The position numbers were made by a program, and so were the translations under genes. DNA of 64,000 nt from Clostridium sp. (lineage in GTDB: Bacteria > Bacillota > Clostridia > Clostridiales > Clostridiaceae). Below, in pieces: positions 27,516-35,905 of the stretch; within the stretch, counting starts at the first letter, position 1; every line of letters starts with the position of its first letter. The DNA is taken from NCBI RefSeq assembly GCF_018372875.1, contig NZ_JAHAIF010000011.1:6797-70796 (forward strand). Reading direction: 5' to 3'. The notes under the pieces were generated by a model. That model was not told the DNA's origin. It saw only the letters and a program-made list of their open reading frames with translations, and did no database searches.

Positions 27516-28244
27516 ATGTTTTTAGAAGAACGTTATGATAAAATTGTTGGTATGGTTGAGGATAAAGGAAGAATGTCTGTTAAAGATCTAGCTTCGATAT
27601 TTAAAGTAACAGAAGATTGTATCCGTAAAGATTTAAGAGAACTAGAAAAGTGTGGGAAAATAAAAAGAGTTCATGGAGGAGCTATAACTAATAGAAGTCA
27701 TAATGATATTAAACATATTAATGAGAGAAGAGATATAAATAATACTAAAAAACGTGAGATAGCAAAGAAAGCTTTTAATGAAATAGAAGATGGAGATATT
27801 ATATTTTTAGATGTTTCTTCAATAAATTTAGAACTAGCTGAAATAATTAAAAGTAGCTCTAAAAGAATTGTTGTAGTATCTAATATGCCCCAGGTAGTAG
27901 ATAAATTGAATGATAGTAATGAAAATATTACTATTATTATAGTTGGTGGAGAGTTTAACAAAAGGGTTGGTGCTATGATTGGTGCATTTACTAACCAATA
28001 TATTAGTCAGTTTACATTTGATAAGTCATTTATAGGAGTTTGTGGAATTAATGAAGAGACAGGAAATATAAGTACTTTATTTATGGAGGATGGAGCTACA
28101 AAAAAGACTATAATAGATAATTCAAACAAGAGTTATTTAGTTATGGAAGAAGAAAAGTATAACTATGACGAATTTTATAAATTTGCTAAGTTAGAGGATG
28201 TTTCAGGAATAATAACTGAAGATAGAACTATTTATAATTTTTAA
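27516..28244 (+). CDS. DeoR/GlpR-family transcriptional regulator
   Basis: 242 residues. An N-terminal DeoR winged helix (SVKDLASIFKVTEDCIRKDL, residues 21-40) is followed by RVHGGA. The C-terminal sugar-phosphate sensor domain begins around residue 75 with IEDGDIIFLDVSS. Such regulators usually repress sugar-use genes and are released by a phosphorylated sugar. No catabolic gene is adjacent, so the target is unknown. Ribosome site AAGGGGATG. Confidence 0.87.
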   Translation: MFLEERYDKIVGMVEDKGRMSVKDLASIFKVTEDCIRKDLRELEKCGKIKRVHGGAITNRSHNDIKHINERRDINNTKKREIAKKAFNEIEDGDIIFLDVSSINLELAEIIKSSSKRIVVVSNMPQVVDKLNDSNENITIIIVGGEFNKRVGAMIGAFTNQYISQFTFDKSFIGVCGINEETGNISTLFMEDGATKKTIIDNSNKSYLVMEEEKYNYDEFYKFAKLEDVSGIITEDRTIYNF

Positions 28245-28246
28245 TT

Positions 28247-28290
28247 AAGAAAAGAAGACTGTATTAGAATTGCTACAGTCTTCTTTTCTT
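28247..28290. terminator. Bidirectional terminator with 17-bp stem
   Basis: AAGAAAAGAAGACTGTA pairs perfectly with TACAGTCTTCTTTTCTT across a 10-nt loop. It lies between convergent genes and can serve both. Confidence 0.85.
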
Positions 28291-28292
28291 GA

Positions 28293-28676
28293 TTAAAAGC
28301 CTCTTTTTTTACGATTTTCTCGTATATTACAAATAATTTTTTCTAAAACCTTATCTATGCATTCACCAATCATAATTAAAATAAATAATCTTGGATACTT
28401 AAATAGTATATAAATAAATATGCTAATAGTAGCTAGGCAAAATATAATTAAAAATATAGTGAATTTCCCCGCAGATATAGCTTCTTCTTCATTTAAATTT
28501 TCATCTAAATCCTCATCAAGTAAATTTTCAATTTTCTTTCCCAAGAAAGGCGTTAAAACTCTTTCAAGAACAAATAAAATCCAGAATCCATTTAATGAAT
28601 ATTTATATAGATATATATAAACAGGAAGTGTTAGAAGACATAATATAAAGGGTATGCTTGTCTTAATGTATTTCAT
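28293..28676 (-). CDS. Uncharacterised membrane protein
   Basis: About 127 residues with three hydrophobic segments (near residues 7-25, 72-92, 97-108), an acidic stretch (LLDEDLDENLNEEE) in the middle and a basic C-terminus. No family is recognised. The start is uncertain: AGGAG directly abuts an ATG at 28688, too close for initiation, so the next ATG (28676) is used. It follows the Crp/Fnr gene on the same strand by about 60 nt. Confidence 0.6.
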   Translation of the reverse strand: MKYIKTSIPFILCLLTLPVYIYLYKYSLNGFWILFVLERVLTPFLGKKIENLLDEDLDENLNEEEAISAGKFTIFLIIFCLATISIFIYILFKYPRLFILIMIGECIDKVLEKIICNIRENRKKRGF

Positions 28677-28750
28677 CAATTTAACCATCTCCTACTAATA
28701 AGAAATACTAACACACAAGGTTATAAATAGGAAGTTACATTTGTAAATTC

Positions 28751-29404
28751 TTATTTATTTTTATTTAAATCTATTATAGTAATTGATCCACGAGAAAGTT
28801 TAACCATACCCTCTTTTTCAAAATATTTAAGCATTCTAGAAACAACCTCTCTTGCTGTTCCTAGGTCATTAGCTATACTTTCATGAGTAACTTTTATAAC
28901 TTTTTCATTAAAGCTTTCAAGATATTTTATTAGTCTCTTATCAAAACTAGTAAAAACAATATCTTGCATAATCCACATAACTTCAGAAAATCTTGATTGA
29001 GTTAAATCTAAGATATATTGATTAAGTGACATGTTATTTTGAGAAAACCTTTGTAAATATTCACTAGGTAATACTATTGCTTCTGTATTCTCTAAAGCAT
29101 CAATATTTATACTAAACTGTATGTTTTTAAAAATACATGATGCTGATAATATACAGGAATAACCTTTTTCAAGTCTATATAATGTTATTTCTTTACCTTC
29201 TTCAGAGGTTAGAAAGGCTCTAAGGCTACCGCTTAATACAGTTATAAACCCATTACAATTTTTATCAGAAAAGTAAAGAGAATCATCTTTTGAATACATT
29301 ACATGAATTGCTTTGGAATTAAAGATATCTTTATCTTCCTTAGTTAACTTACTATAAAATTGTGTGTGGTTTTCTAAAAAGTCTATATCAAATTTATTTA
29401 GCAT
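28751..29404 (-). CDS. Crp/Fnr-family transcriptional regulator
   Basis: 217 residues: an N-terminal cyclic-nucleotide-binding-type beta barrel (about 15-125) with GFITVLSGSLRAFL, and a C-terminal winged helix with recognition helix LGTAREVVSRMLKYFEKEG. There is no N-terminal Cys cluster as in oxygen-sensing Fnr; Cys residues occur only singly in the barrel. Clostridial relatives respond to redox or small ligands. It could regulate the nitrate reductase cluster about 5 kb away, but this is only positional. Confidence 0.87.
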   Translation of the reverse strand: MLNKFDIDFLENHTQFYSKLTKEDKDIFNSKAIHVMYSKDDSLYFSDKNCNGFITVLSGSLRAFLTSEEGKEITLYRLEKGYSCILSASCIFKNIQFSINIDALENTEAIVLPSEYLQRFSQNNMSLNQYILDLTQSRFSEVMWIMQDIVFTSFDKRLIKYLESFNEKVIKVTHESIANDLGTAREVVSRMLKYFEKEGMVKLSRGSITIIDLNKNK

Positions 29405-29542
29405 TATATGATCTCCTAATATTTAACTAATGTAATTATATGAATAAATAGAGAAAAACTCAAGTATGAGGTTTGATATTTAATATTAAAAGATAGGATT
29501 GTATAGTAATTAAAGTTATAATACAAGTAGGGGGGATGGGAA

Positions 29543-30151
29543 ATGGTTAAAAACATAATTTTTGATTTGGGTAATGTAGTTCTTAAATATGATAATTTAG
29601 CGTATTTGAAAAGTAAAATTGAAGATAAGGACAAGATAGACAAGCTACGTAATATCATATTTGGAGGACATGAGTGGATTATGCTAGATGAAGGGAGAAT
29701 AGCAGAGGAAACAGCTATTGAACAAATTTGTAGAAATAACCCTGAGTTAGAGGAGGATATTAGAAATGTTTTTGATAATTGGTACTCCTTGTTAGAACCA
29801 ATAGAATCAACAGTAGAAATAATAGGCGAATTAAAAGAAAAAGGATATAAATTATTTTTTCTATCTAATTTTCATGATAAAGCATTTCAAGTTGTATCTG
29901 AAGAATATTCGTTCTTTAGATCATTTGATGGTGGAGTAGTATCTTATAGAGAGAAAATAATTAAACCAAACTTAGAGATATATAGAAAATTATTGGATGG
30001 ATATAATCTAAAGCCTGAAGAATGTATATTTATTGATGATGTAAATGAAAATATTATTGCTGGAGAACAAGTTGGAATAAAAGGAATCCATCTTAGGGAA
30101 GTAAGTAAGTTAAGGGAAGAATTAGAAAGATATTTAGTTAAGAGTAAATAA
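29543..30151 (+). CDS. HAD-superfamily hydrolase
   Basis: A 202-residue HAD-IA phosphatase. Motif I is IIFDLGNVV, with nucleophile Asp8; the second Asp is replaced by Asn10, an unusual change at the acid/base position. Motif II is FLSNF, motif III is IIKPN and motif IV is IFIDDVNEN. The family dephosphorylates small metabolites. The Asn10 change suggests a weaker or different activity, although such variants exist. Ribosome site GGGGGGATGG. Confidence 0.84.
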   Translation: MVKNIIFDLGNVVLKYDNLAYLKSKIEDKDKIDKLRNIIFGGHEWIMLDEGRIAEETAIEQICRNNPELEEDIRNVFDNWYSLLEPIESTVEIIGELKEKGYKLFFLSNFHDKAFQVVSEEYSFFRSFDGGVVSYREKIIKPNLEIYRKLLDGYNLKPEECIFIDDVNENIIAGEQVGIKGIHLREVSKLREELERYLVKSK

Positions 30152-30152
30152 T

Positions 30153-30182
30153 AAAGAGAAATGGCTAGCCATTTCTCTTTTT
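30153..30182. terminator. Terminator after the HAD gene
   Basis: A perfect 13-bp palindrome, AAAGAGAAATGGC / GCCATTTCTCTTT, with a 2-nt centre and flanking T- and A-runs. It is between convergent genes and may serve both strands. Confidence 0.85.
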
Positions 30183-30216
30183 AGTTAAGCTTTCATATTT
30201 TTATTATCAATAAAGA

Positions 30217-30657
30217 TTATCTATACCACATTATAATGGCATCTTCGTTATTGTCTTTATAATATTTCTTACGTATACCTTCTTCTTTGAAGTTATACTT
30301 TTTATAAAGATTTTGTGCAGGAGTGTTTGAAGCTCTAACTTCTAAAGTAAGAGAGGTGCAACCCCAATTTTTACAGTGTTCTATTAAAGAAGAAAGAAGC
30401 ATGCTACCAATTCCGTTTTCTCTAAAGTTTGGGTGTACGGCAATATTGGTAATATGACCTTCGTCAACAATTGTCCAAACACCAGCAAAACCAATAACCT
30501 TATTATTTTCTTTGGCAACAAGGTATTTAGCTAGAGGATTAGAAAGTTCCTTTTTAAAAGATTCTTTACTCCAAGATTCCTTTAAAGATAAAGAGCTAAC
30601 TTCTAAAACATCTTCTAAATCACATTCTTCCATTAAACTAAGAGATATATTACTCAC
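30217..30657 (-). CDS. rimI: Ribosomal protein S18-alanine N-acetyltransferase RimI
   Basis: A 146-residue GNAT protein. The acetyl-CoA motif is FRENGIGSMLLSSLIEHC, followed by LTLEVRASNTPAQNLYKKYN, characteristic of RimI. It acetylates ribosomal protein S18 (or related targets) in the cytoplasm. It overlaps the tsaB end by 8 nt in the tsaE-tsaB-rimI operon, a conserved arrangement. Confidence 0.92.
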   Translation of the reverse strand: MSNISLSLMEECDLEDVLEVSSLSLKESWSKESFKKELSNPLAKYLVAKENNKVIGFAGVWTIVDEGHITNIAVHPNFRENGIGSMLLSSLIEHCKNWGCTSLTLEVRASNTPAQNLYKKYNFKEEGIRKKYYKDNNEDAIIMWYR

Positions 30658-31354
30658 TCATTCTCATCCTCTTTTCTAATTCTCTTTCAGCTTGAGGCTT
30701 CTTTAAATAAACAGGAGCAGAGTTTGGATCATCCTTAATTCCTTGTTTTAAAAGGTTAAGACCTAATTCACCTATAGATGAAGCTCTAGTTAAGCTTACA
30801 TGGTTAGGTGCAAATTTTGCATTAGTGAAGTTTTCCTTAATATATTCCTTATGCTTAAGTAATCCGTCACCAGTAAATATAACTTCTTCATTTTTTTCTT
30901 TTAGCATTTCTAAAAGATCAGGAAGTTCCATAGGGGTTGGCTCCATTATATTTTTAAATTCTCCATCTTCATTTTTATAAAGAGCAGTATAAACATTCTC
31001 TCTTAATGCATCCATAATTGGACAAATGATTCCATTAAAGTGAGAAATGCTATAAGCTAATCCATCAAGAGAAGAAAGACTTATATAAGGTTTGTTTGCT
31101 CCAAAACTTAATCCCTTAACTGTAGCCATACCGATTCTTAAACCTGTGAAAGAACCAGGACCCTTAGAAACAACAAATCCGTCAATATCATTTATTGTTA
31201 ATTCACAATCCTTTAAAAGATTTTCAATCATAGGCATTAATAAAACAGAATGTTCCCTCTTGTCATTAATAACATATTCACCTAGTAAAGTATCATCATT
31301 AAGTAGTGCAACAGTAGCTACCTTAGATGAAGAGTCTATACTTAAAACTATCAT
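30650..31354 (-). CDS. tsaB: tRNA t6A biosynthesis protein TsaB
   Basis: A 234-residue ASKHA-fold protein beginning MIVLSIDSSSKVATVALL, with GPGSFTGLRIGMATVKGL. TsaB scaffolds the TsaD-TsaE complex that places threonylcarbamoyl on A37 of ANN-decoding tRNAs. It overlaps tsaE by ATGA and rimI by 8 nt. Confidence 0.94.
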   Translation of the reverse strand: MIVLSIDSSSKVATVALLNDDTLLGEYVINDKREHSVLLMPMIENLLKDCELTINDIDGFVVSKGPGSFTGLRIGMATVKGLSFGANKPYISLSSLDGLAYSISHFNGIICPIMDALRENVYTALYKNEDGEFKNIMEPTPMELPDLLEMLKEKNEEVIFTGDGLLKHKEYIKENFTNAKFAPNHVSLTRASSIGELGLNLLKQGIKDDPNSAPVYLKKPQAERELEKRMRMSE

Positions 31355-31812
31355 ATTTTTAGCTCCTTTACGTAATCATATCTATCTCCATAAGGGGTGA
31401 TTTTAATATTTCTAAAATCTTCCCCATTAGATAAGTCCTTTGAAATGTGTATATGTATGTACTCTTTTGGTAATATTTCCTCTATGTAGTTAGCCCATTC
31501 TATAATAGAAACAGCATCTGAGAAAATATAATCATCAAATCCTATTGCATAAATTTCATCAGGATCGCTAACCCTATAAACGTCAAAGTGATTTAACTTT
31601 AAACGTCCACTTTCATATTCATTTACAATAGTAAATGTTGGACTAGTTATATTTTCATTTATATCAAGACCTTTAGCTATTCCTTTTGTTATGTGAGTTT
31701 TTCCTGTACCAAGGTCACCAGTTAAGCAAACAATATCACCAGGATTTAAAAGTTTGCCTAAGTTGAAACCAATTTTAGTAGTTTCATCTATACTTTTAAC
31801 TTCAAAAATCAT
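31351..31812 (-). CDS. tsaE: tRNA t6A biosynthesis ATPase TsaE
   Basis: A 153-residue P-loop ATPase with Walker A GDLGTGKTH and the TsaE motifs ITSPTFTIVNEY and HFDVYR. It drives turnover of the t6A complex. ATG at 31812 is chosen, with AAAGGG 9 nt upstream, rather than an upstream TTG. First gene of the operon. Confidence 0.94.
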   Translation of the reverse strand: MIFEVKSIDETTKIGFNLGKLLNPGDIVCLTGDLGTGKTHITKGIAKGLDINENITSPTFTIVNEYESGRLKLNHFDVYRVSDPDEIYAIGFDDYIFSDAVSIIEWANYIEEILPKEYIHIHISKDLSNGEDFRNIKITPYGDRYDYVKELKI

Positions 31813-32044
31813 ATGTAAAATCCCTTTCAAAAACTATTCTATCTTATTATTCTATCCAAAAAGGAGATAAAAGAAAAGTATTTATCACCTTACCACATAT
31901 TAAAGGTTGAAAATTTTTTGTGGAAAGTGTAAAATTTCTTTTATATGAATAGAAAATTTGTAATAATTTTGTATACATTTTAATTTTATATATTGATATA
32001 ATATGTAATAAGGAATAAACTGGTAAATACCAGGGGGTGATATA

Positions 32045-32935
32045 TTGAAAAAGGTTACCTTTGGAATGTTATTAATAACATTTCTACTATTTTTGGGGAT
32101 AGGAGTTTCTTCTAATCCATTAATAGCAAATACGATTGATAGAGAAGATACAAGCAGAGATGTTTATTTAAATATTATTACTTGTAATAAGATACAATAT
32201 GAAATGGTAAAAGATATTGTTGGAAATAAGCACAATGTTGAATATATGTTTAATGACGAACAAGCATCTAAAGACTTTAAATATACAGATGAAACCATAA
32301 GTAATATTTCAAATATGGACTTGTTCTTTTATAATGGAAATATAATGGAACCTTGGTGTGATGAGTTGATTTCCAATCTTAACAAGGGCAACTTAGGAAT
32401 TATTAATTCTTCTAGAGGAATTAGAACAATTAATCTTACAGGAGAAAACTCAGGTAAGGAAAATCCATACTATATGGTTGGATATGATGAGTATAAGATA
32501 GCATTATATAATATAAAAGTTGCTATTCAAGAGAAAGATCCTAAAAATAGGGAGCTTTATGAAGAGAATTATAATAAGGTTATTAAGAGTATAGATGAAG
32601 TTTTAAAAACATATGATGATAAAAAGTCAGTTATAAAGGAATATAGATATATTGCTTTAGATGATAAGTTAGATTATTTCTATAGGAATATAGGAATATC
32701 TCCAATAAAACTTGATGGTAAAACTATACAGGAGATTATTAATGAAAATAGGATAGATCCAGCTAAGCTTATAGTTTTAAAGGATAAGGAAACAGTTTTT
32801 CAAGATGCAAACTTTAATACTATTGAATTAAATGGATATAGTGGAGCCGATTCAGCTAGGAAAGTATTATTAGATAATTATAATACATTTTATAATTATT
32901 TTTCAGTTAAAGAGAATAATGATGGGCATGAATAG
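32045..32935 (+). CDS. Orphan ZnuA-like (cluster A-I) metal-binding protein, degenerate ligands
   Basis: 296 residues from a TTG start (GGGGGTG upstream). The N-terminal hydrophobic segment (about 4-24) acts as signal or anchor and has no lipobox Cys. The body resembles zinc/manganese ABC binding proteins: NMDLFFYNGNIMEPWCDELI, NPYYMVGYDEYKIALYNIKV, and a long backbone helix. The His residues expected at the first two metal positions are absent, and no ABC genes are nearby. It may bind another ligand or serve as a sensor. An extended -10 (TGaTATAAT, 31997-32002) lies upstream. Confidence 0.65.
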   Translation: MKKVTFGMLLITFLLFLGIGVSSNPLIANTIDREDTSRDVYLNIITCNKIQYEMVKDIVGNKHNVEYMFNDEQASKDFKYTDETISNISNMDLFFYNGNIMEPWCDELISNLNKGNLGIINSSRGIRTINLTGENSGKENPYYMVGYDEYKIALYNIKVAIQEKDPKNRELYEENYNKVIKSIDEVLKTYDDKKSVIKEYRYIALDDKLDYFYRNIGISPIKLDGKTIQEIINENRIDPAKLIVLKDKETVFQDANFNTIELNGYSGADSARKVLLDNYNTFYNYFSVKENNDGHE

Positions 32936-32981
32936 ATTTTATTCATGCTTCATATTAGAAATATTTTTTTGAACAAAAAAG

Positions 32982-33010
32982 TTGATTTTTGAATAAGATT
33001 ATTATATAAT
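32982..33010 (+). promoter_or_regulatory. Promoter of tRNA-Trp
   Basis: TTGATT (32982-32987) and TATAAT (33005-33010) with a 17-nt spacer, ending 15 nt before the tRNA. Confidence 0.75.
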
Positions 33011-33024
33011 CAAACTTGTCTTGA

Positions 33025-33099
33025 AGGGGTATGGCTCAACGGTAGAGTAGTGGTCTCCAAAACCATTGGTTGTGGGTTCAAATCCTACTGCCCCTGCCA
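33025..33099 (+). tRNA. tRNA-Trp (anticodon CCA)
   Basis: A full cloverleaf: acceptor AGGGGTA pairs with TGCCCCT (one G-T), anticodon loop CTCCAAA, T-arm GTGGGTTCAAATCCTAC, and an encoded CCA at 33097-33099. A terminator (33107-33133) follows. The prophage begins immediately downstream. Confidence 0.97.
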
Positions 33100-33106
33100 C
33101 AAAGAT
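33076..33106 (+). other. Predicted prophage attachment site attL at the tRNA-Trp 3' end
   Basis: The integrase gene ends 92 nt downstream of the tRNA and all following genes are phage genes. This is the usual layout for integration into a tRNA 3' end, where the phage restores the tRNA. The core cannot be delimited because attR lies outside the window. Confidence 0.5.
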
Positions 33107-33133
33107 CGTAAGCGAAATGCTTACGGTTTTTTT
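33107..33133 (+). terminator. Terminator after tRNA-Trp
   Basis: A 7-bp stem, CGTAAGC / GCTTACG, with loop GAAAT and a run of seven T. Confidence 0.85.
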
Positions 33134-33190
33134 ATTTTTACGATACGGAAAGCATTGAAAACACTAGTTTTACGGATGTATATAAAATTA

Positions 33191-34375
33191 CTAAATTTCA
33201 ATTTGCCCCTTTTTTGCCCCCTTTTGCCCCTCAAAAGTATTAACAGCAGATCTAAGTATTTCTTCTTGAACATGTGTATAAATATTTAAAGTTGTGGATA
33301 TATTACTGTGACCTAATAATTTTTGAACAGTTTTATCCTTAACATTATTTTCAAAAAGTCTACTTGCATAAGCATGACGCATTGAATGAAATGTAACATC
33401 AGGAGCACCAATTTCTTTTGCAACTTCTTTAAATTTCTTTCTTACATTACCTGCATCTAAATAGAATCCTTTTGAATTACAAAAAACTAAATTCAATTCT
33501 AAATGATATAGATTTCCTAGTTTTTTATAACGAGCCTTTTGTTTTATTTTTAGTGACTGTAGTGGTTCAATAAGCAATGAAGGAATAAAAACTTTTCTTA
33601 TACTAGATAAAGTTTTTGGAGTTTGAACTTCATATTTGTAAGAACCTTTGCTATCCACATCTACATAAGCTGTTTTGACAACATTTTTATTTACATCAAT
33701 ATACATTTCATCTAGATTTATATCATCCCAGGTTAAAGCTAATAACTCACCTTGTCTCATACCTGTATACAGGGCAGTCAAAAAGAGAACTTCCATTTTA
33801 TGACCTTTTATAGCATTAACAAATAGTTCTTGTTGCTTAGCTGTAAAAGATTTTTGTTTATTGTTTTTCTCCATTCTAATTTGTTCACTTTCTTTTGGTA
33901 AAACAATAGCAGAAGAGAAATCTTTTCTTATATAATCATTGTTATACGCATATCTTATAGCTGGTTTCATTAGCTTATAAATATTTGTGATTGTAGATAC
34001 AGAAACTTTACTTTTCAATAAATCATTAAAATACTTTTGAAAATCAAGAGTGCAAATGTCTTTTAATTTAACATTAAATATAAAACTATCTTTTATATGT
34101 TGATTATACATACTATAGTATACATTTTTTGAACCTTCTTTTAATTTTAAAAAGTGTATATTGAATAGCCAATTTTCAAAAAATGCTCCGAAAGATTCTT
34201 TAGTATCTTTTAGGCCAGAGTCTAGGTCAAATTTAATTTTATCTATTTTTTCTTTAAGCTCTTTTGCAGTTGTTGCGTATATATCTTTTGGGGTTTTCAG
34301 ATTAGGGTGTTTTAGTCTATAAAAAAAGTATTCTTTACCATTCTTGATTTTTTTCTTATATATGCTTCTAGGCAA
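33191..34375 (-). CDS. int: Prophage tyrosine integrase
   Basis: 394 residues: AP2-like arm-binding N-terminus (about 1-55), core-binding SAM-like domain (about 60-170) and catalytic domain. The catalytic residues are visible: Arg in TGMRQGEL, His-x-x-Arg in HSMRHAYA, His in LLGHSNIST and Tyr in TLNIYTHV. It catalyses prophage integration and excision at tRNA-Trp. TTG start at 34375 has AAGGTG 7 nt upstream. Confidence 0.95.
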   Translation of the reverse strand: MPRSIYKKKIKNGKEYFFYRLKHPNLKTPKDIYATTAKELKEKIDKIKFDLDSGLKDTKESFGAFFENWLFNIHFLKLKEGSKNVYYSMYNQHIKDSFIFNVKLKDICTLDFQKYFNDLLKSKVSVSTITNIYKLMKPAIRYAYNNDYIRKDFSSAIVLPKESEQIRMEKNNKQKSFTAKQQELFVNAIKGHKMEVLFLTALYTGMRQGELLALTWDDINLDEMYIDVNKNVVKTAYVDVDSKGSYKYEVQTPKTLSSIRKVFIPSLLIEPLQSLKIKQKARYKKLGNLYHLELNLVFCNSKGFYLDAGNVRKKFKEVAKEIGAPDVTFHSMRHAYASRLFENNVKDKTVQKLLGHSNISTTLNIYTHVQEEILRSAVNTFEGQKGAKKGQIEI

Positions 34376-34390
34376 AATTTATCACCTTCT

Positions 34391-34840
34391 TTACATCAGT
34401 TTATTTTCTTTTAATTTAAATTCTAATAAATCAATAGGAACTTTATAGTAAGAAGCAAGTTGATCAATTGAATATTCCTTTAGATATAGTTCATCAATAT
34501 TAGAAAAATTAATTAGAAATTGTGCAGCAAATAAGTTAGCTTCATGCTCTTTTTTTATTTTATTTATATTTTTTGTATTAGTAAAAAAGCAATTAGATTT
34601 AGTGTGCAATACTGCATGCCCTAATTCGTGAGCTAACACAAATCTTTTTTCGTATTCATTTAAATTCTCATTTAGATAAATAACTTTTGTACGTTTTACA
34701 TATTTATACATTCCCCAAACTTTGCCCAATGGCACTGGAATAATAATTACATCTAATGCAGAAGCAAGTTCATACGGACATGATGTTTTAAATTTAATTT
34801 TTAAATTCTCAATAACTCTTTTTATATAATCGCTTGTCAA
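34391..34840 (-). CDS. ImmA/IrrE-family metallopeptidase
   Basis: 149 residues with zinc-peptidase motif FVLAHELGHAVLH. In related prophages and ICEs, ImmA cleaves the neighbouring repressor to start induction. The TTG start has AGGTGGG 7 nt upstream. It lies 12 nt downstream of the repressor gene on the same strand, which supports that partnership. Confidence 0.9.
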   Translation of the reverse strand: MTSDYIKRVIENLKIKFKTSCPYELASALDVIIIPVPLGKVWGMYKYVKRTKVIYLNENLNEYEKRFVLAHELGHAVLHTKSNCFFTNTKNINKIKKEHEANLFAAQFLINFSNIDELYLKEYSIDQLASYYKVPIDLLEFKLKENKLM

Positions 34841-34852
34841 GTTTCATCCCAC

Positions 34853-35263
34853 CTATTTTTTATATTTTTTTGGTGTATATTTATCCTTATTTTTTATCTT
34901 TATTTGTTCTAATGCGATTTTCATAGCTGATTCAATTAGATCTAAGTCATTTTCATCCAATTCTTGACCATTATAATAAGCTATCCCATCAGTACCATCT
35001 CTAAATTCATCCATAAGTTTTTTTAAATCTTTAGTTATAGATTTTTTATCTTTTTCATTAAGCCCACTTTCATCATCTGTTAAAAGATAATCTACAGTAA
35101 CACCAAAGAAATCCGCTATTTTAAGAAGTGTTTTTTTACCAGCTTCCCTCTTATTGCTTTCAATCATTCCTAGTGTAGATTGTGCTATACCAATTTTTTC
35201 GCACAGTTGTTCTTGTGTTAAATTCATACCTTTTCTTAAATTTTTGATTTTATCACCTAACAT
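34853..35263 (-). CDS. CI-like XRE-family prophage repressor
   Basis: 136 residues with an N-terminal helix-turn-helix (LTQEQLCEKIGIAQSTLGMIES) and DYLLTDDE closing the DNA-binding domain. The C-terminal acidic helical part has no LexA-type peptidase motif, so inactivation probably depends on ImmA. It is divergent from the early genes across the operator region. Confidence 0.9.
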   Translation of the reverse strand: MLGDKIKNLRKGMNLTQEQLCEKIGIAQSTLGMIESNKREAGKKTLLKIADFFGVTVDYLLTDDESGLNEKDKKSITKDLKKLMDEFRDGTDGIAYYNGQELDENDLDLIESAMKIALEQIKIKNKDKYTPKKYKK

Positions 35264-35493
35264 AACAATTCACCTCATGGGATTATTTTATCACTAAATG
35301 AGATAAAATCAATAGCAATTTTGCGATAACTAAAGAAAATTTTAGTAATAAAGAGATAATTGTATTAGATATCCTAAAATGTGATATAATAAAAGTTTTA
35401 AAATATCCTGTTTTAGGATATTATTAAAGCACACCAAGACAAACATTTCACATAACATAACAAAAATATCGTAAAAGAAAGGAGGACAAGCAT
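35264..35493. promoter_or_regulatory. Lysogeny switch: divergent promoters and operators
   Basis: Leftward promoter for the repressor: TTGATT (minus, 35307-35312) and TAAAAT (35285-35290), 16 nt apart. The inverted repeat TTTTATC..GATAAAA (35286-35308) spans the spacer. The rightward early promoter has an extended -10, TGaTATAAT (35382-35390). A second perfect repeat, AATATCCT-gtttt-AGGATATT (35402-35422), lies just downstream, with a further ATATCCT half at about 35369-35375. Two different operator types suggest separate repressor and Cro sites. Confidence 0.65.
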
Positions 35494-35703
35494 ATGAAAA
35501 TAACACCAATAAGACTAAGAAGATTAAATGCAGGTATAGAACAAGAAGAAGCTATTCAATGTTTGGGAATAAGTAAAAGTACGTTCTATAAGTTAGAGCA
35601 AGGGTGGAGTGGGACTCCCTCGGCACAACTAATAAAAAGAATGGCAGATACTTATGGATGTACTACAGATGAAATTTTCAGAGATTTAAAAATAACAGGA
35701 TAA
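35494..35703 (+). CDS. Cro-like small XRE regulator
   Basis: 69 residues, essentially one helix-turn-helix: EEAIQCLGISKSTFYKLEQG, then AQLIKRMADTYGCTTDEIF. First rightward early gene, with AAAGGAGG upstream. It is likely to antagonise the CI-like repressor. Confidence 0.86.
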   Translation: MKITPIRLRRLNAGIEQEEAIQCLGISKSTFYKLEQGWSGTPSAQLIKRMADTYGCTTDEIFRDLKITG

Positions 35704-35716
35704 GGGAGTGGGTTAA

Positions 35717-35893
35717 TTGTCAATTCTAATATCACCCCAAGAAGCTATGACAGTTTTAGGAGTGGGACATAACAAAATGTATTGTAATCTTTTATTAAGA
35801 GAAGATTTTCCTGCCTTTAAGATGGATGGAAGATGGTATGTAAACAAATCTAAGTTACAAGAATGGGCAGATAATCAGTGTAATAAAAAATAA
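35717..35893 (+). CDS. Excisionase/MerR-like small DNA-binding protein
   Basis: 58 residues from a TTG start with GGGAGTGGG upstream. The pattern SPQEAMTVLGVGHNKMYCNL, then FPAFKMDGRWYVNKSKLQEW is the excisionase/AlpA-like winged helix. It probably assists excision or acts as an early regulator. Confidence 0.78.
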   Translation: MSILISPQEAMTVLGVGHNKMYCNLLLREDFPAFKMDGRWYVNKSKLQEWADNQCNKK

Positions 35894-35905
35894 GGAGGAC
35901 AAGCT

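Noticed and set aside
33195..33232. Repeated TTGCCCC near the integrase end as a possible att repeat
   Set aside because: It codes for the integrase C-terminus and matches only a few bases of the tRNA end.
33050..33289. Plus-strand frame overlapping tRNA-Trp and the integrase end
   Set aside because: It runs through the tRNA, its terminator and the antisense of the integrase; no ribosome site.
35400..35425. AATATCCT/AGGATATT repeat as a terminator
   Set aside because: It is followed by ATTAAAGC rather than a T-run and lies in the switch region, so an operator is more likely.
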